Source of the DNA: Rhododendron vialii
Lineage: Eukaryota; Streptophyta; Magnoliopsida; Ericales; Ericaceae
Reading direction: 5' to 3'
Length of the DNA stretch: 64,000 nt
Assembly: GCF_030253575.1 (NCBI RefSeq)
Contig: NC_080557.1
Coordinates: 43,972,501 to 44,036,500, forward strand
Each line of letters begins with the position of its first letter. Position 1 is the stretch's first letter. The notes beneath the pieces are model-generated. The model was not told the origin of the DNA, did no database searches, and worked only from the letters and a program-made list of their open reading frames with translations. The position numbers were made by a program, and so were the translations under genes. Below, in pieces: positions 50,281 to 61,864 of this stretch.

Positions 50281-51320
50281 CTTATCAAAATAATGTCTTC
50301 AGTTTGTATTATATTTGAGGTAAGCCCTTTAACATTAGCTCTTTCTCCCCATACATTCTGTATTTTTCAAGCGAGTTTCTCAAAACACGGGGGATTGGTT
50401 ATATATGCTAGTTATCTAGTGTCCTTCAGATAGTTTAGTCTATGAACAAGCTAAGTTTTGTAGACATGAAGGATAGTAACATAGTTATTGCGTTGATAAA
50501 TTCTTCATAGCTTTCTGGAAGGATTTTTTGAGAAAGGAAAAAACTAATCATTGACTGCTTGAATAAAGTAATAGTGCATCAGATACATAACGCATTGAAA
50601 TTTTCTTCTTCTGTTTGTTTTTTATTATGCAGATACGATTGTACTCATGGTAATAAGTCATGCAGAGGCTCGAAACAACATTTGGTTGGTCCTACGTCTA
50701 CAGCATGGCACCAAATCTTTTGCCAACTTAAATGTGATGAGATGAAGTTCTTAAACCGACAGACTATCGGCATGAGCTTCTCTCTAGCTAGTTTGGGTCT
50801 TTTTTTGCCTATCAAATTAGCCGAGCCTGTTGAGCCTTGAGCTCCAAGTCTGTGCTCTCTTCTCCGAGCTCCTTGAGCAACCCAACTGAATCACCAGAGT
50901 GCAGGCCTTACGTTTTGTGCTCATCGGTTCAAGCATTGTGAATACGTTGGTGACAAAGTTTGTACATCTGCTAATTATGTTAGAAACGTGTAATTTGTAG
51001 AATTTTTAGTATTAAGCCAGGGTTTTCTTATGCATTCAGAATGTATGAATATATTTTAGATTTTACAAAGGAGAGTTTTGGTACTGTAAAGTGTAAACCA
51101 TCTGCCGCCTTGCCTGATGAACAAGTAGGACTGTATTACATGATGTTTCTTGTGGCATCAACAAATAGCTTTGTTTTTTTCCTATCTTCTTCTTTTGGTG
51201 TTTCTTTGCTCTTCTATTCAGTATTATCATTTTTTTTCACATACCATCCCCCTCTGAGAGATTCGCGAAATATTTCAAGTACGTGGAGCAATGAGGCCTC
51301 GTGTGCGCTGCACCTCTAGG
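50281..51320. other. 3' flank of TRFL
   Basis: The first few hundred bases are probably 3' UTR; a long T-rich tail follows. The open frames here show no conserved motif. No gene is called. Confidence 0.4.
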
Positions 51321-51581
51321 GTGTTTTGGATTATCTGTGGAGGATTTTCTGGAACGATAGGAAATGTAGGAAAGTTGCAAGGAAAATGATTGGGAAAATG
51401 ACGGCTAATGACGTGTTTTGATAATTAATACCCGCCAAGGACATTTTCAGCATTAACAAATGTTTTTAACTTGTCCTTGGCGGGTATTAATTATCAAAAC
51501 ACGTTCTGGGCCGTCATTTTCCCAAATGATTGTTCCATTTTCCTATTCTAACGATCCTCTCAGCAATCCACCACAAAATAC
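51321..51581. mobile_element. Young hairpin MITE with 33-bp perfect inner arms
   Basis: The bases 51411-51443 (starting ACGTGTTTTGATAATTAATA) are exactly complementary to 51472-51504. The outer arms (GGAAAATGATTGGGAAAATG and CATTTTCCCAAATGATTG) pair with a few mismatches, and the ends GTGTTTTGGATT and AATCCACCACAAAATAC are weaker. The loop is 28 bases. Confidence 0.85.
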
Positions 51582-51739
51582 AGTCAGTGACATGCAAATG
51601 AACATCAAACCAACAGCAGGCGATGGAATAACCTGCTTGGGGTTGATATTTATTCTCACTTGTAATTCAAAAGGAAATGTGAAAGTCATTCCCCATAAAG
51701 ATAATGATCATAAGCAAGTAAACTGTGAAAGACATCACG

Positions 51740-51746
51740 CGCGCGC

Positions 51747-51784
<38 letters not shown>
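51740..51784. repeat. (CG)n(AG)n compound microsatellite
   Basis: CACGCGCGCGCGC passes into about 17 AG units. Confidence 0.9.
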
Positions 51785-51786
<2 letters not shown>

Positions 51787-52036
51787 ACTTCAACAATATT
51801 AGTATCAATTGAATGAGACATTGGAACCTTGATGTCTGTAATATTCCGTAGTTGAGATACATAAGTACGTAAAAGATAAGAGGTTATGAAAATAGTGTCT
51901 TCCCAAAAGAATAAAGAATTGATCATGCACATAGCACCAGTACTGTATTAAAGAATCAGATAAATGATCAGGGCATTTTTTTCCCAGTTGAATTTATATC
52001 GGTCATATAAGCATTCAGATGTCCCCAATTGAAATA

Positions 52037-55000
52037 TCAGGGAGTCGCAGATCCACTTCTGCTGCTAGAAACAGGAGCAACTTCACCATTCACGACATCC
52101 GGTCCTTTGCTATTGCCGCCGGAAGAATCATTCTGCTCGGTAGGAGTCACTAGATTTGCTTGTCTCAACCGGCGACTTATAATGCTTGACCGGGACTTAT
52201 GCAATGGTGGCAACGGAGCAACAGCATAAACCGATGGTCTTGGGTTTGTTGTTGTTGTCTGTGTGGTCGAGGGGGAGGCTATCTGAGTGAACGGCACAGT
52301 TTGCACGAGTGATGGGGAGGTTAACGGGCTGAAATGAATGGTCTGCACGGTTGATGGGGAAGTTAACGGGCTGTAATGCACCGGGAGGTTGACGGTTGAG
52401 GGCGAGGTTAATGGTGGCGTGATATGCACCGGGAGCTGGACGGTTGAAGGGGAGGTTAATGGTTGGGTGGAATGCGTGGGGCTTTGGAGGGTTGAAGGGG
52501 AGGTTAACGGGCTGAAATGCACAGGGGGTTGTGGCGTTAGGGCTGACGGGGAGGCTGATGGGCTGTATGGAACCCGTTGGGGGGCTCCGAAGGGGCATGG
52601 CTCGGTGGGAGTTCTTAGTTCTGCGTTGGCAATCTGGAGACTCTCGACTTCATTCCTCAATGCTTCATTTATAGCTGTTCAAGAGAAATGTATCGTAAGA
52701 TCATGAATCCAGTTAAAACTCCAGACAACATGTTATCAACAAAATTAAACGAAAAGACATACATAGAGACAAAAAGAGAAATTGAAGTAAGCAAATTCGG
52801 TACTTCTTTCATCAAGCTTTGGCACAAGAATCAGAAAAAAATGGAGAAAAATCATCGAACGAGTGTTTGGCTCAACAACAGTCCTCTTCTCCCAACATAC
52901 ACATCCAAGAAACAGCATTCAGAGGACTCTGCTTTTCTTTCCTTCTTAAAAGATTAGGAGATTGTACATGTATTAGGAAAATACTTTGGACTCAGATACG
53001 GATACATCTGTGTCCAGAACCGTTTGATGTGCACGTTATAACGTGTTTTATGTGGGAATCAGGTGCATCGGCGGCTCTGGACACATCTGTGTCTGTATAT
53101 GTACATGTAGCACTGCTCTATGTCTTATTTTAAAGGATCTCATGATCTTACCATCGCGCAAATCAGCCTGTTCCTCCATAGCTTGTAACCGTAGTTTGAG
53201 CTCAACATTTTCAGTGCTTAGACCCCTTGTCTCTCTCTGAATAGGAAAACAAAAACAGGATAAGAGTATAACCTTACTATAGAATGACTCGAAGGATTTT
53301 GTGCGCGCGCAAGGACAAAAGCGTGTACTTGCAAGAGAAAAAAATAAGATACGGTAGAGGTCTCTTGATAAAAAACAAATAAAAGAATTTATCAATACCA
53401 TCTTGAACTCTCAGAAAGAAACCTGCAAAAGCTTAACAACAATGAAGATGGGTGGAAGATTGGGGTGGCGATTGATTTTTTCTTCTTGTGCATCCAAGAA
53501 TCGTCTATGAACTGATAAACACATACTACAAGACATGCATTTGATGGATGATTCCCAAGAACATAAAAAGCCAATTTCATGTCAGAAATGTCACACAGAA
53601 AAACAAGATGAGGTTTTAGAGCCCATTTGGTGTCGCGTCCAAATTCAATCAGTTTATAAGAAAATAAGACGCCAAACCAAACGGGCCCGGGTACAAGAGG
53701 AAAGGGTCGAAACACAACCTTTTACCCTGTCTGTTTTCATGCTTCAGTGTATGAAAAAAAGGACCATTCATCAATAACCAGGAATGGATGTATAAAAGTG
53801 CAAGTAGAAATGCAGCTAGACAAACCTCGTATATGCTGATTTGTGCAGAGAGATTCCACGAATCGGTTTGTAGGGATTGAATTCTTCGCTCGAGTTCTAA
53901 CATGTACCGAACCTTCCTCTCTTTCGAACGAGCAGCAGACCGTCTGTTTGCCAGAATTCTGAAGGTAATGTTCAAGCCCGTTTAGCACATCCTCCAAAAG
54001 AAGTTTGAAATCAAAGATGGTACTAAATTGGTTATATAGGAGTAACTTTCAGGGCAACCTTTTATAGGGTTAACGAATAAAATGTGATCATCTCGAAGAA
54101 TAGGGTTTACTTCCACACACATAGTTGAACTAATAAAGGTTTCATGTATATCTAGTGGCGGAGCTGGGAATCAAAAGTCGAGAGGGCCGAACTACGAGAG
54201 AAATTTTTGTAGGATGATTTTTCACTCATTTGAGGTTTTATGGAACCATCTTGATAAATTGAGAAATTAATATCGAGATATTATTGCTGTCATATCATCC
54301 AATGACACGCAGTAACATTGTCAAAAAAATGTCATTTATCATAATTTAGTACGCTTAAAATGATCTTCATAAATATCTACCAAAAGGTTCAAAACTATGT
54401 AAACCTTTTATAAACATCTACCAAAACTATGTAAACCTTTTATAAACATCTACCAAAACTACGTAAACTAAACTATACGGTAAAAGGAAATTGGGTGGGG
54501 TCGGGCCTCACATCAGCTTTGAGAGTCCCTACGTCAAATGATTCAAAATACATTTGTATTCATAATACATTTGTGTCTGTATCTATACATCAAAATTTGT
54601 GTACGTAGTATTGCTCTATACAAAATAGAACCAAGATTACACCAATTCTAGGAAAACAATTTTAAAATAAACTATTGGAAATGAGAAATGCTAAATGCAA
54701 AGAAAATTTACCCGGAAATAATCCTGAAAGAGCAAATCAATGGTACAGATTCACTTTGAATTGTATCTATACCATTGATTTGCTCATTCGGGATAATTTC
54801 CGGATAGATTTTCTTTGTACCTAGCACTTCTCATCGGTAATAAATGTGTTCGTAGCTGTTCGATGCACGTGAACCCGCATATATCCAACAGTTTCGAACG
54901 CAATTATGTTCTTTGGTTGTTTTCCTTGGACTTTTTTTGAGAAAACGAATTGCACCTCTTAACGCGCTTGGGGTCCTCGTCCCATAGTTCAACCAACTCG

Positions 55001-55458
55001 GCCGGCAAACTCGGCCGGCGAATACTCCGGGAACCCTTCTTCTTTGTCTCACCACCGCCGCTGCTGCCGTCATCGTGATCCATCAATTGTCCGCCGGCGC
55101 CGTTGTCCTCATTGAGGAATGCAGAGACGAGCTCATCCTCCTCCGCCCCCATCTCCTCCAAGCCCGGCGTGTAGACGCCGTCGTCGTCGCCGCCGCCGGC
55201 GCTCTGGAAACTTCCGTCGGAGAAGGCCCGCCGGTGGTACAGCCCCTTGAACACGGAGGGCGAGGCAGAGTCGTCGGAGTTCCAAAACAACGTCGTGAAT
55301 TGCGGCGCCGGCGTCGTCGGCGACGGGTTGTTCGAGGCATGTTGAGAGGAGGAGATTGGATTCACATTGTTGGTACAGTTATTATTATGATTAACGTAAT
55401 TATTGTAATTAGAGTTGTAATTATGGGGATTAGGGCTCGGGTTGTCTTGGTTTTCCAT
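52037..55458 (-). CDS. Group I bZIP transcription factor
   Basis: There are four exons: 55458-54956, 53958-53826, 53236-53152 and 52674-52037. They give 452 residues with consistent phases. The basic region [20 protein letters not shown] has Asn at about 172 and Lys at 180, where most bZIPs have Arg; this Lys marks plant group I (VIP1, bZIP18, 29, 52). The zipper follows ([20 protein letters not shown]). The N-terminus has [10 protein letters not shown] and [10 protein letters not shown], which look like 14-3-3/CDPK phosphorylation sites. The C-terminus is not the usual Gln-rich tail but a Pro/Ser/Thr tail with six or more SPST-type repeats (PLTSPSTVQ). bZIP52 (At1g06850) is a likely relative because it lies near UXT3 as I recall. 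The start is the ATG of MENQDNPSP; upstream codons in frame are not ATG. A MITE lies in intron 1. Confidence 0.95.
54385..54475. repeat. 36-bp tandem repeat in bZIP intron 1
   Basis: ATCTACCAAAACTATGTAAA with CCTTTTATAAAC repeats about two and a half times. Confidence 0.8.
54679..54835. mobile_element. Hairpin MITE in bZIP intron 1
   Basis: The left arm GAGCAAATCAATGGTACAGAT and the right arm (ATCTATACCATTGATTTGCTC) pair almost perfectly, and the ends GAGAAATGCTAAATGCAAAG and CTTTGTACCTAGCACTTCTC pair with mismatches. About 157 bp in all. Confidence 0.8.
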
Positions 55459-55839
55459 TGGTAATTGCAATTACATGTTTGTTTAATTCGCAACCCAAAT
55501 GAATGGATGTTGAGGGGGTAAAGATTGTGGAGGTAGGAGAGATGAATGGCGACGGTGGCGGGTGGCGGCGGCGGCCGTCGACTCGCGGAGGAGGGACGGG
55601 TGGTTTTGGATTGCAACCAAGCATTTATATACCGTTGCGAATTTGGAATTTTGCGGGAAAGTGGGGAGGAGGAGTCAAAGTGGAAAAGGAGACTTTTTGG
55701 GGGTTTAACCACAAAAACAGGAACTGAAAACTCTACAATTTTGACCTAATTTGACTTGCTGATTATGTGTGTGGTTAATGTTGTGCCAAAATTGAGGGGT
55801 GGTTAGGAATTTGTGCAAATAGGGAAAGGGAGGGAAAGT

Positions 55840-56096
55840 AAGGGTGCAAACGAGTCGATCCGATTTTTCAAGTGTATGAGCTCAACTCGTTCATTAAACA
55901 AGCTCGAAACTCGAGTTCGAGCTCAGCTTGTTTCTGAGAGACAAGCCCTTACGAGCTGAGCTCAATTCATTTATTTAATGAGCCTTTATAAATGAGCCGA
56001 GCCTAGTTTTATAGTGTTGAACTCTGCTTATTCACTAAACGAGCTTAAAATCCGAGTTTGAGCTGCTCGTGAGCAGCTCAGTTCGTTTGAAACCCT
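55840..56096. mobile_element. GAGCTC-rich MITE
   Basis: The ends GGGTGCAAACGAGTCGA and CAGTTCGTTTGAAACCC are inverted repeats. The body repeats CGAGCT/AGCTCG motifs (AACTCGAGTTCGAGCTCAGC), a pattern of a widespread plant element whose family I cannot name with certainty. A related piece lies at 60525-60720. Confidence 0.65.
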
Positions 56097-57401
56097 ACTT
56101 GCATGTGCATAGATTCATATGTATGTCACGAAACAATTTGTTTAGAACCATCTAACACACGTGTGTTTATTAAATAGTGAGATATCTATGTGCATCGGAT
56201 GGTTGTAGGCATATTTATTGTGAAGAGAAGGGAGGGGAATTGACAAGGAATAATCCTGTTTTTAAAAAGACTTTTCCTTATTGAATTTAGGAACCAAACA
56301 AATCACAACACAATTCAATTTTGCGATCCTGTCAAAACATGTTCCCACTGTTCCCAAATCCACGAGTACTAACAAAGTATCCGAAAAATCGGACCCAGGA
56401 CCTGTCTAATGCATAATATGAGCCGTTCATCTTATCTGTCAATAATTTAAAACTTTACTTATTTCGGCAACGAGCGACTCATATTTGCAGGTACGGAGAA
56501 GAAATTTAGATCATTGATTGTCAACATTAATGGCTCGGATCAGAAACTACTTTTTGGCAATGCACCCCTGTTCTACAGAGACCTCGGTTCTCAAAAAATC
56601 ACCCAACCTGACATTTGTCGCACCTACAACAGTATAATTGAAACTTGTCGCCATAATATTAGTACTAAGAAACAATGATTTCTCAGAACAATGAAGCTAC
56701 ACACATAGATTTTCGCACACAAATCTGTCTGTGGACTTACTGTTCTTAGAAATGCGATGTTGCCTGTCGGAAAGGTTAACCATTTCAGAACGGGCCATGG
56801 ACTGCTCCGATGTGCGTCCATCACGGGGCCCACTAGCAAGTTGGGTGCACTGAAGTGGGCCAAATCAGTTTATACTGTTGTCATCCCATTTTAGTGAGGA
56901 GACATTAATCGTTGGGAGCTGCACTTTCATGTACAGTAGGCATGAACGTGAACAGATGGATTTTGGGTCCGTCTCGGATTCTAAAAAGATGATTTGAACC
57001 ACTCGTTTTGTTCAGAATATTTAGTTTAGGTAGAGTTCCTACAAAAAATTAGCTCAACTATATATCGGTTAGAGTGCTTACGAAATATTCAATTTTGCTC
57101 GTAAGCATATTCAATTTTGCTTTAGAATTCAGATCTCCATCAGTGCACATCTGTGCCTTCACATGCCCTTTTGCAAACGGGCCACATGGCCTGGAATTGA
57201 CGTCTCCAGTGGAAACTCTATGGAGAAGAAAACTGTACTGTAAGCTAAGTAACATAATTTGCATGTGCGAGTTTGGACGTGAAAGTGTTGTTGAAACACT
57301 TCTTAACTTATTGAAATTCGCGAGAGCGGTGATTGAAAGTGCAAACGTAGTGCGAGAATTGAGAGCGAAAACGCAAAGCATTTTGAAAGATATGTGACTA
57401 A
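56097..57401. other. Spacer
   Basis: Includes a direct duplication of TATTCAATTTTGCT about 30 bases apart near 57090-57120. Open frames of about 107 codons overlap on both strands at 57058-57397 with no recognisable motif. No gene is called. Confidence 0.4.
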
Positions 57402-58385
57402 AAGCATCTCCAATAACCTCAATCCAATCCTAGGCACAAAGACTATCCAAAAGGTCCAAATGGTAGTTTAGTTAGCCCTTTCTAACATGAAGCTCCCAAC
57501 AGCCTGAGAAATTGGTTCATGCAAAAAACTGTAAAAAAAGGGAAACCAGTAAAAAAAAATGGCAACCTGCAAAAAAAAAACGGCATTTGAACTGGTAATT
57601 GCAACAGCTCTTTTTTTCCCTTGAACCGGTAAACAGCTAATAGCTTCCCTTCATTTATGAATAAGTTCATATATATCATACATTTCCACAATCATCTCAA
57701 CTTGAATTTTATTGTTCTAAACTTCATTCTTTCTCCTATTTCCCCTCAAGCCCGTTCAGCTAATTCCAGCACGTCTAAAGCACGTCTAACCTAAGAAAAC
57801 ACATTATTTCTCTAAATCACATTGGGAATACTGCTGCACCCTCAAAATTAGTTGTTCTTTGAATAAGGAAACTAAATGCTCAATGTGACATTTTATCAAA
57901 CAGCTAATATACAAACCAAGCAACCTGAAAGATTGATTTGTCAAACTTCATACTATTGAGACCTAATCTTCTCCAATTTCATAGTCAAATTGATATGGTT
58001 GAAAACAATACATAATCTGAACACGAATCACAAGTAGAACATGTAATTTCGAAAGAGGGAGAGGCGTTCCTTGTCTTGATGTTGAGGAGGATGAAAAATC
58101 TCAGCAAACCCAGCAATGAATTTGCTTGCTAAATACTAAAGATAAGAAAAGGAGGGAAACCGAGAGAACCGTTGGGCGGGAGATGAGAGAAAGCGAGGGA
58201 AAGTGAAAGCATGAGAAGAAATCGCCGACAGACGAGAGCTACAGTGTCACACCAGACCAAACGAGCTATTGCAGCACCCAATCAAATCCCCGAGCGTGGA
58301 GCTAGTCTGTTGGGTAAGGGCTTTTTGGGCTTTGGCTAGTTATTTTGCTGAAAACCCTCATTTGCTTAGCCTATTGGAGATACTC
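57402..58385. mobile_element. PIF/Harbinger-like non-autonomous element, 984 bp
   Basis: The ends AAGCATCTCCAATA and TATTGGAGATACTC are inverted and flanked by TAA on both sides (57399-57401 and 58386-58388). I see no transposase. Confidence 0.75.
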
Positions 58386-58748
58386 TAAGGCCATGATAGT
58401 GCCCCACACACGGCACGTGTTTTTCATTATTCGTCTATTCCAAGTGGTATACATCAGCGCGGTTTAAGGGATAGTTAATTAGTAAGTTTAGTTCACAAGG
58501 AGTTCAAAAACTATCCGTAGTTCTGAATCTCAAACGCCTCTGACGAATTTAAACCTTGATCTTCCACAAAGAAAGGACCAAGAAATACCATTCGACTATA
58601 TGCCCTTTTGGCCATTATTAGTCTATTCAATCATGACCAACATAGACTAAAAACCCAAGAATATACAAGGATATATCCACGGTGTTGAAAGAATAACATA
58701 GGAGTGCATACAGATAACTTTTAAAAATTACTACTTGACAATAGGATG

Positions 58749-58983
58749 TTTTTTTTAATCGGTAAAAATAACAATTTATTAATAGGAGAAAGAGATAGAG
58801 GATTTTAACCAAAGTTTGAAAAATACAGCCCGTTGGAAACAATCAAACACACCTCTATAAGGACAAAGCCCATAACATCTATGAGCCTAAAAAGCCCAGA
58901 TCATACAATAAGCACAAAAGAGAAACCTAACCCACCAAAATGAACTTGGCCCAGCCCAAGAAAACCCAAAACATATAACCCTA
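58749..58983 (-). mobile_element. 5'-truncated L1 LINE fragment
   Basis: On the minus strand the end reads CTATTAATAAATTGTTATTT then TTACCGATT and an A tail, typical of plant L1. The flanks ACTTGACAATAGGATG (58733-58748) and ACTTGACGATACGATG (58984-58999) are a 16-bp target duplication with two differences, so it is older than the ultra-short insertions. Confidence 0.85.
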
Positions 58984-58999
58984 ACTTGACGATACGATG

Positions 59000-60205
59000 T
59001 TGAAGATGCAATAATATATATAACGAATTCTATGCCATTTAATTTCCGTCCATTGATCTATTGAAGTTTCGTACAACATTTGGATTAAAAAAAAAAAAAA
59101 AACATGGCAAAACATATCGACCCACAAAGATTTCTTTGGCTGATGCAGTGATCCGAAGATGGTGATGAGCTCAAACCCATGGTTCAATGAATCACTGTCA
59201 ACATTAGAATGTACTAATCTTGGACAAGGATTTTGTAGCTAGCTTGCAAGCAATTTCCAGAACCTAATGATAAAAAAAAAAAAAGACCAAAATAAAGGGA
59301 GTGGTTAGAAATACTTCCACTTTTAATTGTTGCTACATATGCAAAAGTTACAAAATTACTCTTTCGATCCATCTAGATATTTATCATGTTACTGTGTAAA
59401 TTGTATATTTAGGTTACAGGGTTCACATAGCATGATAGCAACACACCATTCTAATGTTAGACAAGGTGTTCGCTCGGTAGCTGATCGAGACACTTTTAAT
59501 TTACTCTACGCCCTAGTATTTTATAGAAGAGACAGGTTCCTTATAAGGTGTGGTTTGCCATTATGGGCTCATTCATCCCTTATTGATGATATGAATTGTT
59601 CATGTATTAAAGGTCTTGTTTAGCAAAACGCCTACACAAAAATTCAAGTAAATTGTACACTCGCTATATGTAGGCACACATCACGAAAATCGCATCGCGA
59701 TAAGCGGGTGCGTCCTTTTTTTAAAGCGCGGCGAAACGCTCAATTCAAAATCGCCACTTGAATTTGAAGATCCATCACTCAAAGAACCGAATTTGAAACG
59801 CCTGCTACGTTGTTTGATTTGAAAAAGCTCGTAGACATGAACGGCTCTTCGTCTCACCAACACCTACCAATTGCAAAAGAGCGGAAAAAAGTAATTATAT
59901 CTGGGAGAAAATACCACTTCGTTTTATAAAGTGTCCCCTCGAAATAATTGAAGAAATCGAAAGGCCACCTACCTCTCAAACCTCACCGTCTAACTGCCTT
60001 CCCAAATAAAAATATCTAATCTGTCATTTTGTGTATCTTTCTCTGTCATATATCACTAGCCCTTTGTATTGATTCTTCCCCCACCCCATGCACACACCTC
60101 ACACCACCACCACCACCAAGATCTTTCTTCTCTGCATACCTTCATCTCTTAAGTAAAAATGGAGCTCAGGTAACCAATACTCTCTCTCCTCACCCCCACC
60201 CTCTC

Positions 60206-60244
<39 letters not shown>

Positions 60245-60404
60245 CAAATCAATTTTAACATAATCCCTATTCACAATAATATCCAATCCCAACTAGTTCT
60301 TATTCACTCCCTCCCTTGTCCTTTTTTTTTGTGACTAATTAGATGCCTTTTGGCTTTTCCGTTTCCTCTCTATCTTGCTGGAATCCTTCCAACATTTGAA
60401 CTCC
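59000..60404. other. Spacer and distal upstream region of the ATL gene
   Basis: Unique AT-rich sequence with A17 near 59083 and A14 near 59270. No gene is supported. Confidence 0.4.
60209..60241. repeat. (CT)n microsatellite
   Basis: About 16 CT units lie upstream of the probable TATA box of the ATL gene. Confidence 0.9.
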
Positions 60405-60414
60405 TATATATAAA
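60405..60414 (+). promoter_or_regulatory. Probable TATA box of the ATL gene
   Basis: TATATATAAA lies about 30 bases upstream of the duplicated first segment, so transcription would start near 60435 if it is used. Confidence 0.5.
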
Positions 60415-60429
60415 ATAACCTAAAATCCC

Positions 60430-60512
60430 CTTCTTACCGTCAGAATACCCCAACTATGGCAAGAATACACTACCACCACCACCACCACCTCTGCCGCTTC
60501 TCCTCGACCTGA
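60430..60512 (+). pseudogene. Partial upstream copy of the ATL 5' end (possible uORF)
   Basis: The bases around 60430-60509 repeat 60764-60836, covering the leader (TTCTTACCGTCAGAAT) and the first codons. The copy starts ATGGCAAGAATACACTACCA at 60456 and runs 18 codons (MARIHYHHHHHLCRFSST) before a stop. Between the copies lies GAGCTC-type repeat sequence. If transcribed, this copy would be an upstream ORF that copies the main protein's N-terminus. Confidence 0.75.
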
Positions 60513-60524
60513 AAAAATTGAAGT

Positions 60525-60720
60525 TACTCAAGATCGGTTTGTGATTAGCTCGATCGAAGCTCATTCGAGATGCATTCGTCTCATAAACGAAACAAAGCTC
60601 GAGCATATATACTTTTAAAGCAGCTCGATTAGAACTCGTTCGTGATCGATTCGTCTCATAAACAAACCAAAGCTCGAATACAATTTTGGAAGCAGCTTCC
60701 AAACCAAGCTTGAACAATCA
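60525..60720. mobile_element. GAGCTC-type repeat fragment
   Basis: AGCTCGAT/AAAGCTCGA motifs recur, and CGTCTCATAAACGAAACAAA occurs twice with small changes about 75 bases apart. It resembles the element at 55840. Clear ends were not found. Confidence 0.5.
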
Positions 60721-60788
60721 ACATCAACTGTTGTTGCGCTGGTTCGGCACCTCCTAAAACTCTCTTCTTACCCTCATAAAACCCAACT

Positions 60789-61334
60789 ATGGCGAGAATA
60801 CACTACCACCAAAACCTCCACCGCCTCCTACTCGACGCCTCCTCCTCCGCCGCCGCGCCGCCGTCGGCGACCGGAAAACCTACAAACTCCTACGTCGCGG
60901 ACGCCAACTTCGACAGCAACATGGTGATCATCTTAGCGGCTCTCCTCTGCGCGTTGATCTGCGCCCTGGGTCTAAACTCGATCGTGCGCTGTGCGTTGCG
61001 GTGCGGGCGGAGGTTCAGCTTCGACGAGGACCCGGGGCGGGCGGGGTCGAGGTTGGCGGCGACGGGGCTGAAGAAGGAGGCGCTGAGACAGATACCGGTG
61101 GCAGCGTACGAGGCCGGGATGGGGATGCCGGCGACGGAGTGCCCGATTTGCCTGGGGGAGTTCGCGGAAGGGGAGAAGGTGAGGGTGTTGCCCAAGTGTA
61201 GGCATGGGTTCCATGTCAAGTGTATAGATACGTGGTTGGATTCGCACTCGTCGTGCCCGATTTGCAGGCAGTTGTTGTTGTTTGAAGGTGCTGGCAGTTG
61301 TGCTAGTGTAGAGGATGGGCAGGTTAGAATTTAG
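60789..61334 (+). CDS. ATL74: ATL-type RING-H2 E3 ubiquitin ligase, ATL73/74-like
   Basis: An intronless gene of 181 residues, usual for ATL proteins. A transmembrane segment spans about 44-66 (MVIILAALLCALICALGL). The GLK motif follows (TGLKKEALRQIPV), the ATL counterpart of the GLD box. The RING-H2 domain spans 118-159: C118, C121, C137, H139, H142, C145, C156 and C159, with the Pro before C121 region and Trp149 (DTWL) that ATLs use to bind E2 enzymes. ATLs are membrane-anchored ubiquitin ligases. LAATGLKK and NMVIILAALLCALICAL are near identical to Arabidopsis ATL73/74/75 as I remember them; the exact ortholog is uncertain. A partial copy of its 5' end lies 333 bp upstream. Confidence 0.95.
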   Translation: MARIHYHQNLHRLLLDASSSAAAPPSATGKPTNSYVADANFDSNMVIILAALLCALICALGLNSIVRCALRCGRRFSFDEDPGRAGSRLAATGLKKEALRQIPVAAYEAGMGMPATECPICLGEFAEGEKVRVLPKCRHGFHVKCIDTWLDSHSSCPICRQLLLFEGAGSCASVEDGQVRI

Positions 61335-61399
61335 TGGACGAAATCAAAATGGGTTGTTTTTACAAGGAACTCTCTCTCTCTCCTCTGGCTAAAGATTAA

Positions 61400-61757
61400 T
61401 ACTGTGTTTGGATGAGTTTTTGAGAATTTTTTGAGAATTTTTTTAAGAAATTGAATTTTACACTCCCTTTTTTGACATCTACACTTTCTTTCTTTTTTTT
61501 GGATTTTAGTGTTAAAAACGTCTGTAATTTTTTTGCTAGAAGACAAAAAAAAGAGTATAAATGTCAAAAAATGGAGTGTATAATTTAATTTCCATTTGTT
61601 ATGAGAGTAATGATTAAAAGTAGGGGTAATGAGTGAAGAGAGATAGAGAGAAAAATGAAAATAATGATTGAAAATAGAGATAATAAATGGAGAGTAATAA
61701 TTGAAGATATGTGATATTTTTTTAAAAAAACTTTTCATAAAGCGAAGCAAACAAGTC
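61400..61757. mobile_element. Probable degenerate MITE downstream of ATL
   Basis: TGTGTTTGGATGAGTTTTTG at the left and AAACTTTTCATAAAGCGAAG then CAAACA at the right are weakly inverted, enclosing AT-rich sequence with matching GAATTTTTT/AAAAAA blocks. Confidence 0.4.
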
Positions 61758-61864
61758 AAATCCCTTCCATCGGCGGTGCAACTCGTGAGTTTTTCACCAC
61801 CGTTATTATGTGCTCCACTGTACGTTTATTGATGAGCTAAACCGTTTATCTTATAAAGTCCGCA

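Noticed and set aside
55075-55464. 129-codon plus-strand frame, Arg/Val-rich
   Set aside because: Antisense shadow of the GC-rich first exon of the bZIP gene.
57058-57397. Overlapping 107-codon frames on both strands
   Set aside because: No conserved motif, start context or splice partner; length is compatible with chance.
59681-59863. 60-codon minus-strand frame (IKQRSRRFKFGSL)
   Set aside because: Resembles nothing I can name, and no neighbouring exon or promoter supports it.
60890-61247. Two minus-strand frames of 91-109 codons
   Set aside because: Shadows of the ATL coding sequence.
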